From NCBI GenBank assembly GCA_036244855.1, contig BQKZ01000051.1, positions 107,807 to 171,806 of the forward strand: a stretch of 64,000 bases of DNA, in the 5' to 3' direction. Every line of letters begins with the position of its first letter. The first letter of the stretch is position 1. Made by a program: the position numbers and the translations under genes. The stretch comes from Temnopleurus reevesii (lineage: Eukaryota > Echinodermata > Echinoidea > Temnopleuroida > Temnopleuridae). This document shows, one piece after another, positions 12,512 through 23,231 of this stretch. Below the pieces are notes generated by a model. It did not search any database. It was not told the DNA's origin and worked only from the letters and a program-made list of their open reading frames with translations.

Positions 12512-12566
12512 CGGAAGCGTCTTAGCGTGATGGCGGTGACTCTCGCCTTTTAACCAGAGGGTCACG
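12512..12566 (+). mobile_element. S1 SINE head fragment (3' truncated)
   Basis: GTGACTCTCGCCTTTTAACCAGAGGGTC matches only in pieces; the recognisable words are GTGACTCTCGCCTTT and CCAGAGGGTC. The match stops before the B box. This is an isolated tRNA-like fragment about 215 bp upstream of a full S1 copy. Confidence 0.55.
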
Positions 12567-12698
12567 ACAGAAAAAGGAAGAAAAAAAAAACCCCGCATTG
12601 TTGAAGTTAGACGAAATTGGCCTATGCATCAAGTATTTGTATAATTCATTTTGTTTGTATTTTTGTTTTGTTTCTTTTTATTTGAATCGGAAAATAAA

Positions 12699-12724
12699 TA
12701 CTATACTATACTATACTATACTAT
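12699..12724 (+). repeat. (CTATA)n microsatellite
   Basis: Five consecutive pentanucleotide units are visible. Confidence 0.85.
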
Positions 12725-12780
12725 GTATCATGTACGCATATTCTAGCGTTAGCGGAACGTGTTTCATGGACATGCCAAAA

Positions 12781-13066
12781 GGCGTCGTAGCGTAGTGGTT
12801 GTGACTCTCGCCTTTCCACTAGAGAGTCGCCGATTCGAACCCCACCCATGACGTTAATTTCCTTCGGCAATAAATTAATTCACAATTTGCTGCACTCAGC
12901 CCAGGTGGAAATGGATACCTGGCAGGAATTTGTTCCTTGGAATGCTTGAGCGCCTACGTGGCTTGATTGACAGTTATAGCCAGGGTAATAATATGGTACC
13001 TCATATCAAGCGCAGAAGAATATATATGCATATAGTGATTGCGCTATATAAATGGACCTATCATCA
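12781..13066 (+). mobile_element. tRNA-derived SINE S1 (full length, diverged)
   Basis: The head reads GGCGTCGTAGCGTAGTGGTT, with B box CGATTCGAACCCCACCCATG. The body words CTGCACTCAGCCCAGGTGG, ACCTGGCAGGAATTTG and GCCAGGGTAATAAT follow. It ends CGCTATATAAATGGACCTAT plus (CAT)n instead of (ATT)n. The tail unit and the head substitutions suggest an older copy or a subfamily. Confidence 0.8.
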
Positions 13067-13069
13067 TCA

Positions 13070-13440
13070 TCATTGCTGCACTCAACCCTAGTTAGGCGGA
13101 TGAGTAACTGGTAAGCATGTATTGCTTGAAATGCGCAAGCTCATAAATCGAAGTTTAGTTAGTTAGCGCCCCACAAGCCGCTATTGCTGAGGCCAATGTA
13201 ATATTAACACGATATAAACCATTTCAATGGTTCTTTGTAATGCTATTAAATCGAAACCGGCTTGTCATTGTTGTGTCCGCACAGTTATATTCACGGCGAA
13301 CGGATCTATTCTCCTTCGACCGACTTTATTTTTTCGAAAATAGTTTATATCGTGTTTAGTATCAATGGTTGAGCGCTTAGAGACTTCTAACAAACGTAAT
13401 CAGCGCTATATAAGAACTGTATATCATTAGTAAATTCAGT
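13070..13440 (+). mobile_element. S1-related SINE body, split by a MITE-D insertion
   Basis: Body words (CTGCACTCAACCCTAG, AACTGGTAAGCATGTATTGC) run to about 13203. The 3' part resumes at 13359 (GTATCAATGGTTGAGCGCTT, AGAGACTTCTAACA, CGCTATATAAG). The S1-related copy at 54609-54905 has these two parts adjacent, so the material between is a later insertion. The tRNA-like head is absent. Confidence 0.65.
13204..13358 (+). repeat. MITE-D copy 3, nested in a SINE
   Basis: This copy has the clearest terminal repeats of the family: TAACACGATATAAACCATTT on the left, and on the right the inverted match ending AGTTTATATCGTGTTTA. The core word CCGGCTTGTCATTGTTGTGT is shared with the copy at 47905. The element interrupts the SINE body at 13070-13440, which gives its exact ends. 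Confidence 0.75.
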
Positions 13441-13723
13441 TAGCACAACGCATATACCTGATTTTCTGAAAACCAAATCTGTAATTGTGCGTTTATGGGT
13501 GGTGTAAACGTTAATATAATTCATCCCGACTTGCAGAGCTGCAGCGCGATATTTAACACGCGGGACTGTGGATAGCGTTGAAATTGCTAAATAGGAAATG
13601 CAACCAGTTTATGCAATGGATGGGACTACATCGGACTTTGTCCGGTGAATGAAACAAAGGTACTCGAGTTACACGCCCGGCCTTCTCAATGTCTGCAGGT
13701 GCTATGGTCTCATACACGTCCGC

Positions 13724-13979
13724 CCCAGTTGTCCAGCTACAAGACGTTTCCGAACTGCCCATCAACCCCCTGGATCTAGCTTGGACATTCGTTATATTGA
13801 ATGCAAAGTTAATTCTAGGGCTGCGTGTCACTGATAATGCATGATGTATGCAACCAACATTTACCTTACCTCTGGTGTTTAGAAGTAATGATTTTTTAGG
13901 AGATATGACGCTTCAGATATTTAATTACTTTGTGAACTGAAATAAAGCTATTTTCATTTTACCCTTCTTGCAATAAAAG
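13724..13979. repeat. Direct duplication flanking single N, copy 1
   Basis: This segment restarts after the N at 14069 with offset 346 and high identity, apart from a few substitutions and small indels. In this copy the shared sequence ends at ATAAAAGAT. It then runs into an AATAATAAT-rich SINE-tail-like stretch (13980-14068) absent from the partner. Confidence 0.8.
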
Positions 13980-14068
13980 ATAATAATAATAATGATATAT
14001 AGCATTTAAACACGCCATCTCTCTATAGTCATCTATTCAGAGGCGCAATACAAATTATCTAATATTAT

Positions 14069-14069
14069 N
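14069..14069. other. Single-N contig join
   Basis: The N is followed immediately by sequence that begins again at the equivalent of 13724. That is the pattern left when two overlapping contigs or haplotypes are joined without merging. Confidence 0.75.
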
Positions 14070-14327
14070 CCCAGTTGTCCAGCTACAAGACGTTTCCGAA
14101 CTACCCATCATCCCCCAGGATCTAGCTTGGACATTCGTTATATTGAATGCAAAGTTAATTCTAGGGGTGTGTGCCACGGATAATGTATGATTTATGCAAC
14201 AAAGATTTACCTTACCACTGGTGTTTAAAAGTAATGATTATTTTAGGAGATTATGACCCTTCGGATATTTAATTACTTTGTGAACTGAAATAAAGCTATT
14301 TTCATTTTACCCTTCTTGCAATAAAAG
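14070..14327. repeat. Direct duplication flanking single N, copy 2
   Basis: It matches 13724-13979. It continues without the AATAAT-rich insertion into unique sequence, and so behaves as the empty allele of that insertion. Confidence 0.8.
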
Positions 14328-14450
14328 ATTCGAGTATGTTCAAAGTGTGTTTGAATTATAGAATCATGCCAGAAATGGCTTAATCATTGCAGGAAAATAA
14401 CGACCTGCATCGTATTTTTTTACTCATACACCGCCCCGCGTGCAAAAGTG
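14240..14450 (+). repeat. Diverged direct repeat, copy 2 (partner 11690-11900)
   Basis: CGGATATTTAATTACTTTG, CAGAAATGGCTTAATCA and GCGTGCAAAAG occur in the same order as in 11690-11900. Confidence 0.5.
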
Positions 14451-14599
14451 AACGGCAATTTATTATTGCAATTTATTTATTGCAATTTATTTATTATTTA
14501 TTTAACACACTATTATCTCCGGAAGTTCCATTCATGTCGCGCCGGTCATCAGAAGTTTTACGGTGCGAACCCCGAAAATATTAATTTTATTCGCAAAGA

Positions 14600-14662
14600 A
14601 TTCCCCCCGTGGTGCGCTGCACTTGACCCAGGTGACTTGAGTTGGTAATGGCTAGGGAAACT
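14600..14662 (+). mobile_element. S1-like SINE body remnant
   Basis: GCGCTGCACTTGACCCAGGT and GGTAATGGCTAGG resemble the S1 central body, but the head and tail cannot be aligned. Confidence 0.4.
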
Positions 14663-15378
14663 TATTGACTGCAGAGATGCATCGATTAAGGTTGCCTCAC
14701 AATAACCTGGTAGACTTGCATCAAACGCTTGGTGAATCACTATGATATAATTATTACACAATTAAAAGGCCAATCGTTTCTTTTGAATGTATAAATCAAT
14801 TCTAATGAAGGGCGATACCGGGATATACACACAATGCAAAAGTTCTGTATTCAATTTAATACGTGAGTAAATTCAGATATCAATCGTGTGTCTCGCTCCA
14901 GTATACGAACATCCTATAATTGCAACAAAAAGTGGTACAATTAGAAATTAATCCCTCACGATGTAAGTAGTGTATGGGCAAAGAAACTGCCGGAAAACTG
15001 TACATGAAAGCATGCCTGGAGTATTGTCTTGTGTACAATTATACGAAACAAGAAGACGACCAAATCGAGACATTATGGATCGACATCCTATTTCATTATT
15101 GGTTCAAGGATATTACAAACAGACACTGATTTGTCTGGAGAACATAAAGTACGCGTCTAATATTTTAAGACTGTATATACAAGGAGAAAGATACCGCTGT
15201 CGAAACTTGTAAAACATATCCCCAGATATAGGTCAAAATCCTACGAGTTCGCAATTTTTCCGCTAACATCATTTGAAAAGTACATCTCTCTTCCCATCCT
15301 TCAAATGATTCTCCTGTTTTCCTTCGTTTGTACACGCATACTTTAATTCAATCACGCAACGTCAAGTGAGAACATTTC
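14663..15378. other. AT-rich DNA, no feature recognised
   Basis: The plus-strand frame at 14970-15212 shows no recognisable family and lacks splice or promoter context. Confidence 0.4.
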
Positions 15379-15508
15379 AGGGGTCCGTTACATAAAAGAG
15401 ATGTGACCAATTTTGCGATCAATCGCAAACTTTCGTACACGATTCCCCATAGACTCGCGATTGACATAAATGGTATGATTGATTGGAGATATTCATGATA
15501 CTGGGCCC
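15379..15508 (-). repeat. MITE-E copy 1 (diverged)
   Basis: Words such as TTTTGCGATCAATCGCAAAC, GTACACGATT and CCATAGACTCGCGATTGA match the reverse complement of the palindrome at 19441-19589. The terminal GGGCCC-type repeats survive only partly. Confidence 0.6.
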
Positions 15509-15900
15509 GGATTCCTTCTTCGAGAACAAGCAAACGGGGAGGTAACTTAGAGTGATGTATCTGTACAGTGTGAGCAAGAAAAAAGTTTTAACAAGTTCAA
15601 TAAATGAATTACGATGATCAGAGTTTCGATCTACGTCTTTGGGGATGTTGCTGGAAATTAGCAAACAATTGCATGTTAAAGGCAGCACCCAAAACCACGG
15701 TTTCATGAGCGCCATAGGAGCATAGACCGTGCATGATTTTGATTTTCGGAATGATTTATAGCAACCTTTTAGCAACACCCTCTCAAAGGGGGTTTGAGTT
15801 AAACAGGAAACGATCCTATGGACTCAAAAGAATATACGTCTTCCACTACCTGTAAACATATTTCAAAGACATTGCCACTCATTATTATTGAGAATCAAGT
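15509..15900. other. No feature recognised
   Basis: A minus-strand frame of 119 codons (15419-15778) overlaps the MITE-E copy and has no recognisable domain. Confidence 0.4.
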
Positions 15901-16075
15901 CCAGGGTGGTGTTTCACCAAGATAAGAACGATTTTACTCACGACTTTACGTTCGAATGGTATCCCTTCTTGAGCGTATAATTCATAATAGTACGCGCATC
16001 CAGCGGAAGAATTGATACCAGTCAATCTTAAAGTGGTGCGTAACTTTAAAAACGACTTGGTGCAACACCACCCTG
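15901..16075 (+). repeat. MITE-C copy 2 (intact ends)
   Basis: Terminal inverted repeats are CCAGGGTGGTGTTTCACCAA and the inverted CTTGGTGCAACACCACCCTG, the longest seen for this family. The interior matches copies 1 and 3. Confidence 0.8.
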
Positions 16076-17708
16076 CTGTTATATCCAGATATAGTATAAC
16101 AACAGCAGATAATGAGAGAATAAGGAAGTTATACAGGCACGAACAAGATATTAACAAAATAACAAACGTTCCATGGAAGAATAGTTCCTATACTTGATAT
16201 ACCTATGTAGGCAACACTTGGAATTGTAGCTTTTTCGGAGCACTAAAATTAATATTGAAGCCTATTATTGTCACAGTTTCGTTTAAATACACCATCAATC
16301 ACTTAGGTAGCATTACGATAGTGGTTGTTCAGAACTGTTTTAAGGAAAGATGGATACTACGTATTTTAATGACAACTTTTTTTCTCGGAATTATCGTTTT
16401 CTTTGACAAACAAACGGAAGAAAACGGCAATATTGAATTAAAATCTACCGTGCTCGATATGTAGAAAGTACTTTGGAAAACGCATTAGTCATTCACTATG
16501 CAAAATATGTTTGAGGTATCATCAAAACGTCACGTCAAAAGCAGAATGATTTAATGGATGAAAACGAGATATAAATATTAAAAATAAAATTCTCACGTTC
16601 AACTTGTAAGCAGAATATGTCCGATTTAATAGCTTTCTCATCATTCAATTAATGCATTTATACAATCGTGATCATGATTTCAATACGTTGCCCAACATAT
16701 TCATTTCTTGACCGTTTCTATTTCTCCAATTTAATTCAATTTGTCATTCGTTCTCGCACAAAAATGCTCTAGGCATATGCTCTTTTTGTGGAAAAAGGTT
16801 ATCATGCATCTCCGAAAATTCATGGTTTTACCACTTAGCTTACTTAATATTTGATTTAAGTGTTGCTTAAGTTGGATTAAGCAGCTCATCACTTTGCAAA
16901 AATTCCGAAAATTTGATTGATTTAAATTCAGCTTTCCACCAACATCAATCATTATCTTCAGGTTGCTATATATTTTTTTTGTTACTTTTGCCGTTATATT
17001 TATTCGGATTTTGAGTCCCTTTTAAGAGATCTTATTACTCTTATATGGGGGGGGGGGGGGGGTTAATACATTTACGTTTCACTTAAAAAATTAAATTGCA
17101 ACCTGCGATAAACAATAAAACTATCTAATCTATACATAATTTAAACTATTTCTACTAAAAAGAAGAAGGGAATCAATAGACTTTCAATTATGTTCAGAGG
17201 AACTGCAATATTAACCCATTGACTAGTGAGATCTGCAACTCCAATAGACTTCGTGCAGGGACTATACTGTTCCAGTATTCAATGGGTTACGTATATCTTT
17301 TAGGTTCTCTTCAGTAAATGGCTAAACTACTGTTGCCATGTTTGCTCTGACTTCCATTCTGTTGTTATGTTATTCACATCTTAGTATTAACCTTATACTA
17401 TTTGCATCTCTGCTTGTGTAGCGTTGCACTTTGTATCTGCGATATAACACTTATCTTTAATGATCTCCGTCGCAGCTCAGCTCCCTTGTGCGTATTTACC
17501 TCACCTCACCATTCTCCTACGAATTAACTCATAATCATCTGAATTTCATGACCAAATGATCAATTATCATAAGCGTTCTGGAACAAGAATAGGAGTATCA
17601 AGTCAATAATACCAATTAGCAGCTTCCAAGGACGCCATTTGTAGTGTCTGTGGACGAACCCATCACTTCCTGGCACAGTTTCTCGCAGCATTGTCAGGGT
17701 GTCATAGA
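16076..17708. other. AT-rich DNA with one G homopolymer
   Basis: A run of 16 G lies at 17047-17062. Otherwise nothing is recognised. Confidence 0.45.
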
Positions 17709-18144
17709 CCCCGTTCACATCGGCTTGTCCAAAGTGGCTTTTGGTAAGCTACATTCCCAAACCAGTTTTGACGGTCAGTTTGTGAGCGTTCACATCTTGG
17801 TACTGCACGTAGTGGACTTAACGTACAAAGGCGTTTTCTTTTCTGTGTCGTTTTGTTGTGTCGCTACGACGTTTTATAAGCAGTTGATTCGCATGTACTC
17901 CTGCGTGATCTTCCCTAGTGGATATTGCTATGTAATTACCGCTCCTACAACACAACTGGAGTAGCCAGGGTCGCTTCATGAACTGCTCGGTCGCGCAAAT
18001 CTACATCGCGAAGTGGACTTACGAAGTAGTTTGGCAGATAACATAAAACCGCTCTAGGGAAGGTAAAAAGCTTGCACATCCATCGCTAAACTGGTTTATT
18101 GATTCTACCTAAGTGGTTTAAAGTGGTATGTGTGAATAGGGTTT
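17709..18144. repeat. Possible inverted-repeat element
   Basis: The left end contains ACCCCGTTCACATCGGCTTG and the right end contains, inverted, CCCTATTCACACATACCACT. Both ends have AAGTGG-type subterminal words. The interior is richer in G+C and carries a 106-codon plus-strand frame without recognisable domains. A terminal-repeat element is plausible, but there is no second copy here to fix its ends. Confidence 0.35.
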
Positions 18145-19440
18145 ATTCATCGCGAAAATGGAACTCAAGCAGAGGAAAATATTAATGGATGGACAACAAT
18201 GCGACTTTTACCATGTAATAATAATTGATCATAACGCCACGCTCGTGGAGTTGTTGCGTTGTCTCACCACTAAATGAATCCCTGGTTTTTTTAACGAATT
18301 TTCAAAGGGATTTCCACTTACAAAATAGTTTTCCACGAAACATTTCTAATTAGTGTGATCTTGAAGCTATAAGAAACAAATGAGTATTATTGGATTTGCT
18401 TCATAATATTTAGAATACTTATCTCCCTAATCAGGCGCGTCTCCATCGGATCAGAGGGAGTTACTAAGGCCCAAGACACATAAGAGCTCGGGAGAAACAT
18501 GATTGAACACGACTCTTTGCAAAGTTCCTGGTAAACTGCCCTAAAAAGGATAGTGTAGAATCGTGTACCTTTCGGGCTTTTATGTGATTGGGGCTTACGC
18601 TGGCGGACACCCCGTAAAAATGGGGAAAACAATACAAAATGAAAGAACTGTAGACCATTGGCTGACCTTCAAAGGTAAGTGCATTGAGTGCAAGCCGAAT
18701 TAATTTAGCATCAGCCAGGCATCTTCAATGCGTATATATGCACATGTAACATAAATTAAATTTCCACCATAAAACTTGCGTTAGTTATTCACAAAAATGT
18801 ATGACCGGGTCTTTAGCATTAATGGGTATCATCAGGAAGTTCACATAGTTCGCTATCCATTGTTTCCGAACAAATGAAATGAAGCGCCTTCGTACCATTC
18901 ATACACCATCGCTTCTTCACAAACAATTTCCCGCCCTTTAACAATACATTTCCCGCCTCACTCAGTTTCCCGCGCTTGTACTTTTCACCGAGCTCGCGTC
19001 TGATGTGAGAAAAGTATGTGCTGGATACCATTGTAAATTTGACGTTCGTGTCTAATGAGGAATGTACACAGTTATGGCTTAAGAACCTTGCATTGTGTAT
19101 CGAGTGCATCAGTCACCCTCAGTTTCTTTTGGTTTGTAATGTTTAGCGACTGTATCCATACCATTCAATGATCAAATGCCATACATTCAAGGCATGTGAC
19201 GTGGTTCTAACTCTCATGTATCGAGTTCTGAATTGATATAGTGCACATTTTAATGTTCAGTGACGCGAGGTCACCTGACTATTCGAAATACACCACGTGT
19301 TTTATGAGCTCATAATCGATTCTAACGTTGTTGTGACGAAGTTCATATCTAATGAAGATAATTAGTCACGTGATAGTGCACTAACGTCACATGTATGTAC
19401 ATTTCATCGTCCGGCAAAATCCAAATGGCGATTGCGATCT
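18145..19440. other. No feature recognised
   Basis: Minus-strand frames at 18387-18658 and 18819-19109 (96 codons) have no recognisable domain; whether any is an exon cannot be settled from sequence alone. Confidence 0.4.
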
Positions 19441-19589
19441 GGGCCCCGTAACATAAAGCCTTGCGATCAATTGCTAATCTGTTAGCGATTGATATCAATC
19501 GCAAGTCTATGGCAAATCATGTACTAAAGTTTGCAATCGATCGCAAAATCAAATAGCGATTAATCGCAAACCTTTATGTTACGGGGCCC
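19441..19589 (+). repeat. MITE-E copy 2 (near-perfect palindrome)
   Basis: It opens GGGCCCCGTAACATAAAG and closes with the inverted CTTTATGTTACGGGGCCC-like end. The interior holds nested GCGATCAAT / ATCGATCGC words in both orientations. The whole ~149 bp can fold into one hairpin. It is non-coding. Confidence 0.75.
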
Positions 19590-20351
19590 TGAACATAAAT
19601 ATGGAATGCAAGACATGAGATCTTAATCAAGTGTTGTAAATACAACTTGATAGTTTTGGGGTAACTAAAAACGACTGTGTTGACATCTAACAGAGATCGC
19701 CAACACATAAATATATATATATATATATATATCGGTCAAGCAAAATTATGTTCGAAATTCACCGACAACACGCTTTACGATCGCCTTAACATCTGATTTG
19801 GGGTAAATCGTAATGTAGCATTTAATGTGGCATTTTAAGAAATAAAAGCTGTCAAATTCTTGATCTGAAAGTTCATATAAATACCCAATATATTACTTCA
19901 ATACGTTAATCAGCTTTATACCAGATATAAGGAGCAAATAAGTTTCAAATTTGAGTCACTCGTTCAATTAGCATCAATTCCGATGTTCCCTGCACTAAGC
20001 TAAAGTAATTATTCTTATTTTCTTTAAGGATTATATATTTTTTAAGAAATATAATTGCTCGTGCATAATATTTTATGTAGTCAGCTAATTTGCCCCCAAC
20101 ACTGTGAAATGTCAGGCGATTAAATTTAATTAAATGTTATCACCGTTCTTTAATATCGGATAATTCGTACATTATCTAATTAATCATAACCGAAAACTAT
20201 TCAACATCATGAACCAATCAGAAAATAATCCATGGGAGTAAAAACTAATGATAACCCACTCATTACATTTTTTTGTAATACATGCAAAAACACCACAGGA
20301 CCTGTAAAAGCTTTGTCATGTTTTAACAGAGTTACTCGTATCGAGAAAAAG
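19590..20351. other. AT-rich DNA with an (AT)n microsatellite
   Basis: (AT)11 lies at 19710-19732. No other feature is recognised. Confidence 0.5.
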
Positions 20352-21031
20352 AAGAAGAAAAAAGTATGCAAGTTGTGTCAGCAAATATTCCTGTCTCCTT
20401 CACAGTACAAGGTAGGTATATATGCGAGCATTCATATCGCGGCAAAATGACAAACTTCTTTTCGATATCAGCTAGACAGTGCAGAGTACTTCATAACATG
20501 TCACGTCACGTGGGGTGGAGGGGGGGGGGTATGTGTGAGCTAGCTCCACAATTCTCAGAGCTAGGGGCGCAAACATTTGATGTTAGATGGGCACCAAATT
20601 AGGTTAGGTGATGACCTTTCTTTTTCTTTGTTTGCTTGCTTGTCAGGAAGGTCAGCTCAGCTCCCCCTCCCTCTGCGGTGCGTGAAGACGTTTTGATAGA
20701 AGGCCCTTTTTCCTTCTTCTTTTTACTTGTCAGCTCAGCTAATTTTCCTAGGGGCGCCAAACTTGAGCTTGATCAGCCCCCAGGTATCAAAATCCCAGGT
20801 GCGCGCATGAACTGTGCACCATTCTTTGATAGTTGCAAGAAATCTCTAGCTATCACAATCCCATTATGATCACACAGTGACAAGGTATACTAACATATAA
20901 CATCAATCAATTCATTATCAAGCGATGTTCGTAAGCCAGAATGATCCTTTAAACTCATCTATCTCTAGCGTACTTTCCCTGACCTGTCGTTTGCAGATCG
21001 CTGTACACTACGCCGCGGAACCTGGACCGAA

Positions 21032-21295
21032 ACACTGCAGAAACGCTGGTGTAAGAATTTAACACCAACCGCTATCTATATAAGACCACATAAGAAAAGT
21101 GATAAAATAACACCAGTTTGGAATCAACTGAATATATTCAAAAACGACTGGTGTTGTTCGGGGCCTTCAGCAACACCAGTTAGTATTTACACATATAAAA
21201 TTGGTTCCAAACTATTATTATTTAAACACTGTTCTGGTGTGGTCTTATAAAGAATCCGATTGGTGTAAACTTTAACACCATCATTATTGCAGTGT
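21032..21295. repeat. MITE-H copy 1
   Basis: Terminal inverted repeats ACACTGCAGAAACGCTGGTG and the complement, ending TTGCAGTGT. The interior has repeated AACACCA / TGGTGTT words in both orientations, so it folds on itself. ACACTGC-type ends with no coding content suggest a non-autonomous DNA transposon; no target-site duplication was identified. Confidence 0.65.
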
Positions 21296-21463
21296 AGGAA
21301 TATATTGCAACTGAAAGATGGCATTACTTTACTTTTTACACTTATTCAACCTATAATCTCCAGAGCAATCCACTTTGGTCACCTATGCTAGTGTATTGAC
21401 TTTAAAGAAAATTACGCCCGTTTTAGTGAATCTTGGTGTAGGAATCGTTCAATGACTATGTAT

Positions 21464-21756
21464 GGAGGTGCTGTGGTGTAGTGGTCGTGACTCTCGCCTT
21501 TCGACAAGAGGGTCGTAGGTTCGAATCCTACCCATGGCGTCAATTTCCTTCAGCAAGAAATTCATCCACATTGTGCTGCACTCAACCCAGGTGAGGTGAG
21601 TGGGTACCTGGCAGGAATATTTATTCCTTGACATGTCAAGTGCACCGCGGATGGCTGCTGGGCTAAAGCCAGGATAATGATAATGTAAAGTGCCTTGAGC
21701 ACTCAGCAGAGTGACACGTGCGCTATATAAATTGCATCTATTATTATTCTTATTAT
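21464..21756 (+). mobile_element. SINE S1, full length, with an empty-site partner
   Basis: The full head (GTGGTGTAGTGGTCGTGACT, GGTTCGAATCC), body and CGCTATATAAATTGCATCT-(ATT)n tail are present. The duplicate segment at about 23380 reads straight through from TATGTAT to AAGTCGGG with no SINE, which gives the insertion boundaries directly. The copy is close to the consensus of the others, in line with recent activity. Confidence 0.9.
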
Positions 21757-21830
21757 AAGTCTGGATTAATTAATTCTATGGTAGTTGGGTAGTGTAGTTC
21801 TGACACTTTTGTGGCGTTGTGCAATATGCA

Positions 21831-21919
21831 GTGAGTGCCATATGGTAGCCATGCTATAGCCGGGTAATAATGAACAGAGCGCTTAGAAAACTTCGTATTA
21901 AGCGCTATATAAATATTGT

Positions 21920-21956
<37 letters not shown>
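21831..21956 (+). mobile_element. SINE 3' end, 5' truncated
   Basis: GCCGGGTAATAATGAACAGA, GCGCTTAGAAAACTTCG and GCGCTATATAAATATTGTG are followed by (ATT)n of about 12 units. The equivalent place in copy 2 of the duplication lacks it, although the flanks differ enough that the exact ends are uncertain. Confidence 0.6.
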
Positions 21957-22225
21957 GATACCTTGCTTGGCAGTAAATGTTTTAACGTATTTTGATCGTA
22001 TGATTACTTCCAAGTAACCATATGTTGGTTTATTCTTTCTGTATAGTATGGCTGTCAGTGGTCAAAGTACTGTAACATATATTTTGATAAGTTCCGTCGT
22101 CCTTTTCCGCAGCCTTCAACGGTCATTTCATCATTGTAATTGGTGCATTTGCGACACCGCAATATTGATAATCGCAACAGCCCTGTCAATTTTGAGCCCA
22201 GAACTTCATCATTTTAAAACACCTG

Positions 22226-22226
22226 N
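22226..22226. other. Single-N contig join
   Basis: The sequence just before the N (ACTTCATCATTTTAAAACACCTG) is matched by the end of the second copy at 23760, and the sequence after it restarts copy 1. So the N separates two complete versions of one locus. Confidence 0.8.
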
Positions 22227-22906
22227 AAGAAGAAAAAAGTATGCAAGTTGTGTCAGCAAATATTCCTGTCTCCTTCACAGTACAAGGTAGGTATATATGC
22301 GAGCATTCATATCGCGGCAAAATGACAAACTTCTTTTCGATATCAGCTAGACAGTGCAGAGTACTTCATAACATGTCACGTCACGTGGGGTGGAGGGGGG
22401 GGGGTATGTGTGAGCTAGCTCCACAATTCTCAGAGCTAGGGGCGCAAACATTTGATGTTAGATGGGCACCAAATTAGGTTAGGTGATGACCTTTCTTTTT
22501 CTTTGTTTGCTTGCTTGTCAGGAAGGTCAGCTCAGCTCCCCCTCCCTCTGCGGTGCGTGAAGACGTTTTGATAGAAGACCCTTTTTCCTTCTTCTTTTTA
22601 CTTGTCAGCTCAGCTAATTTTCCTAGGGGCGCCAAACTTGAGCTTGATCAGCCCCCAGGTATCAAAATCCCAGGTGCGCGCATGAACTGTGCACCATTCT
22701 TTGATAGTTGCAAGAAATCTCTAGCTATCACAATCCCATTATGATCACACAGTGACAAGGTATACTAACATATAACATCAATCAATTCATTATCAAGCGA
22801 TGTTCGTAAGCCAGAATGATCCTTTAAACTCATCTATCTCTAGCGTACTTTCCCTGACCTGTCGTTTGCAGATCGCTGTACACTACGCCGCAGAACATGG
22901 ACCGAA

Positions 22907-23231
22907 ACACTGCAAAAACGCTGGTGTTAGAATTTAACACCAACCGGTATCTATATAAGACCACATCAGAAAAGTGATAAAATAACACCAGTTTGGAATC
23001 AAATAAATATATTTAAACAACGACTGGTGTTGTTCGGTGGACTGATGGAAAACGCCATTATACACATAGCATCATCATCATCATCATCATCGTTCGGGGC
23101 CTTAAGCAACACCAGTTAGTATTGAAAGATATAAAATGGATTCCAAACTATTATTATTTCAACACTTTTCTGGTGTGGTCCTATTCAGAATCCGATTGAT
23201 GTTAAATTTAACACCATCATTTTTGCAGTGT
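22907..23231. repeat. MITE-H copy 2
   Basis: This is the same element at the same place in the duplicate, with ends ACACTGCAAAAACGCTGGTG and TTTTGCAGTGT. It is about 60 bases longer than copy 1 because of the insertion at 23040-23092. Confidence 0.65.
23040..23092. mobile_element. Short retroposon-like insertion with (CAT)n tail
   Basis: Compared with copy 1, about 55 bases ending in seven ATC/CAT units are inserted after GTTGTTCGG, and GTTCGG is repeated after the tail. A short direct repeat around a microsatellite-tailed fragment is what an extremely 5'-truncated LINE or SINE insertion leaves. Confidence 0.6.

Larger units (their letters stand above)
20352..22225. repeat. Direct duplication, copy 1 (1.87 kb)
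   Basis: This segment is repeated at 22227-23760 with a starting offset of 1875. The first ~680 bases are almost identical: the 78-codon and 77-codon plus-strand frames recur at the same offset with one residue change in the second. Divergence rises further in. This copy carries an S1 SINE (21464-21756) and a second SINE tail that copy 2 lacks. The frames inside show no recognisable domain and are not called as genes. Confidence 0.9.

Noticed and set aside
20366..20869. Two plus-strand frames (78 and 77 codons) conserved in the duplicate at 22241-22744
   Set aside because: Conservation is explained by near-identical duplicated DNA. No domain, signal peptide or splice context supports a gene, although a non-coding or novel exon cannot be excluded.
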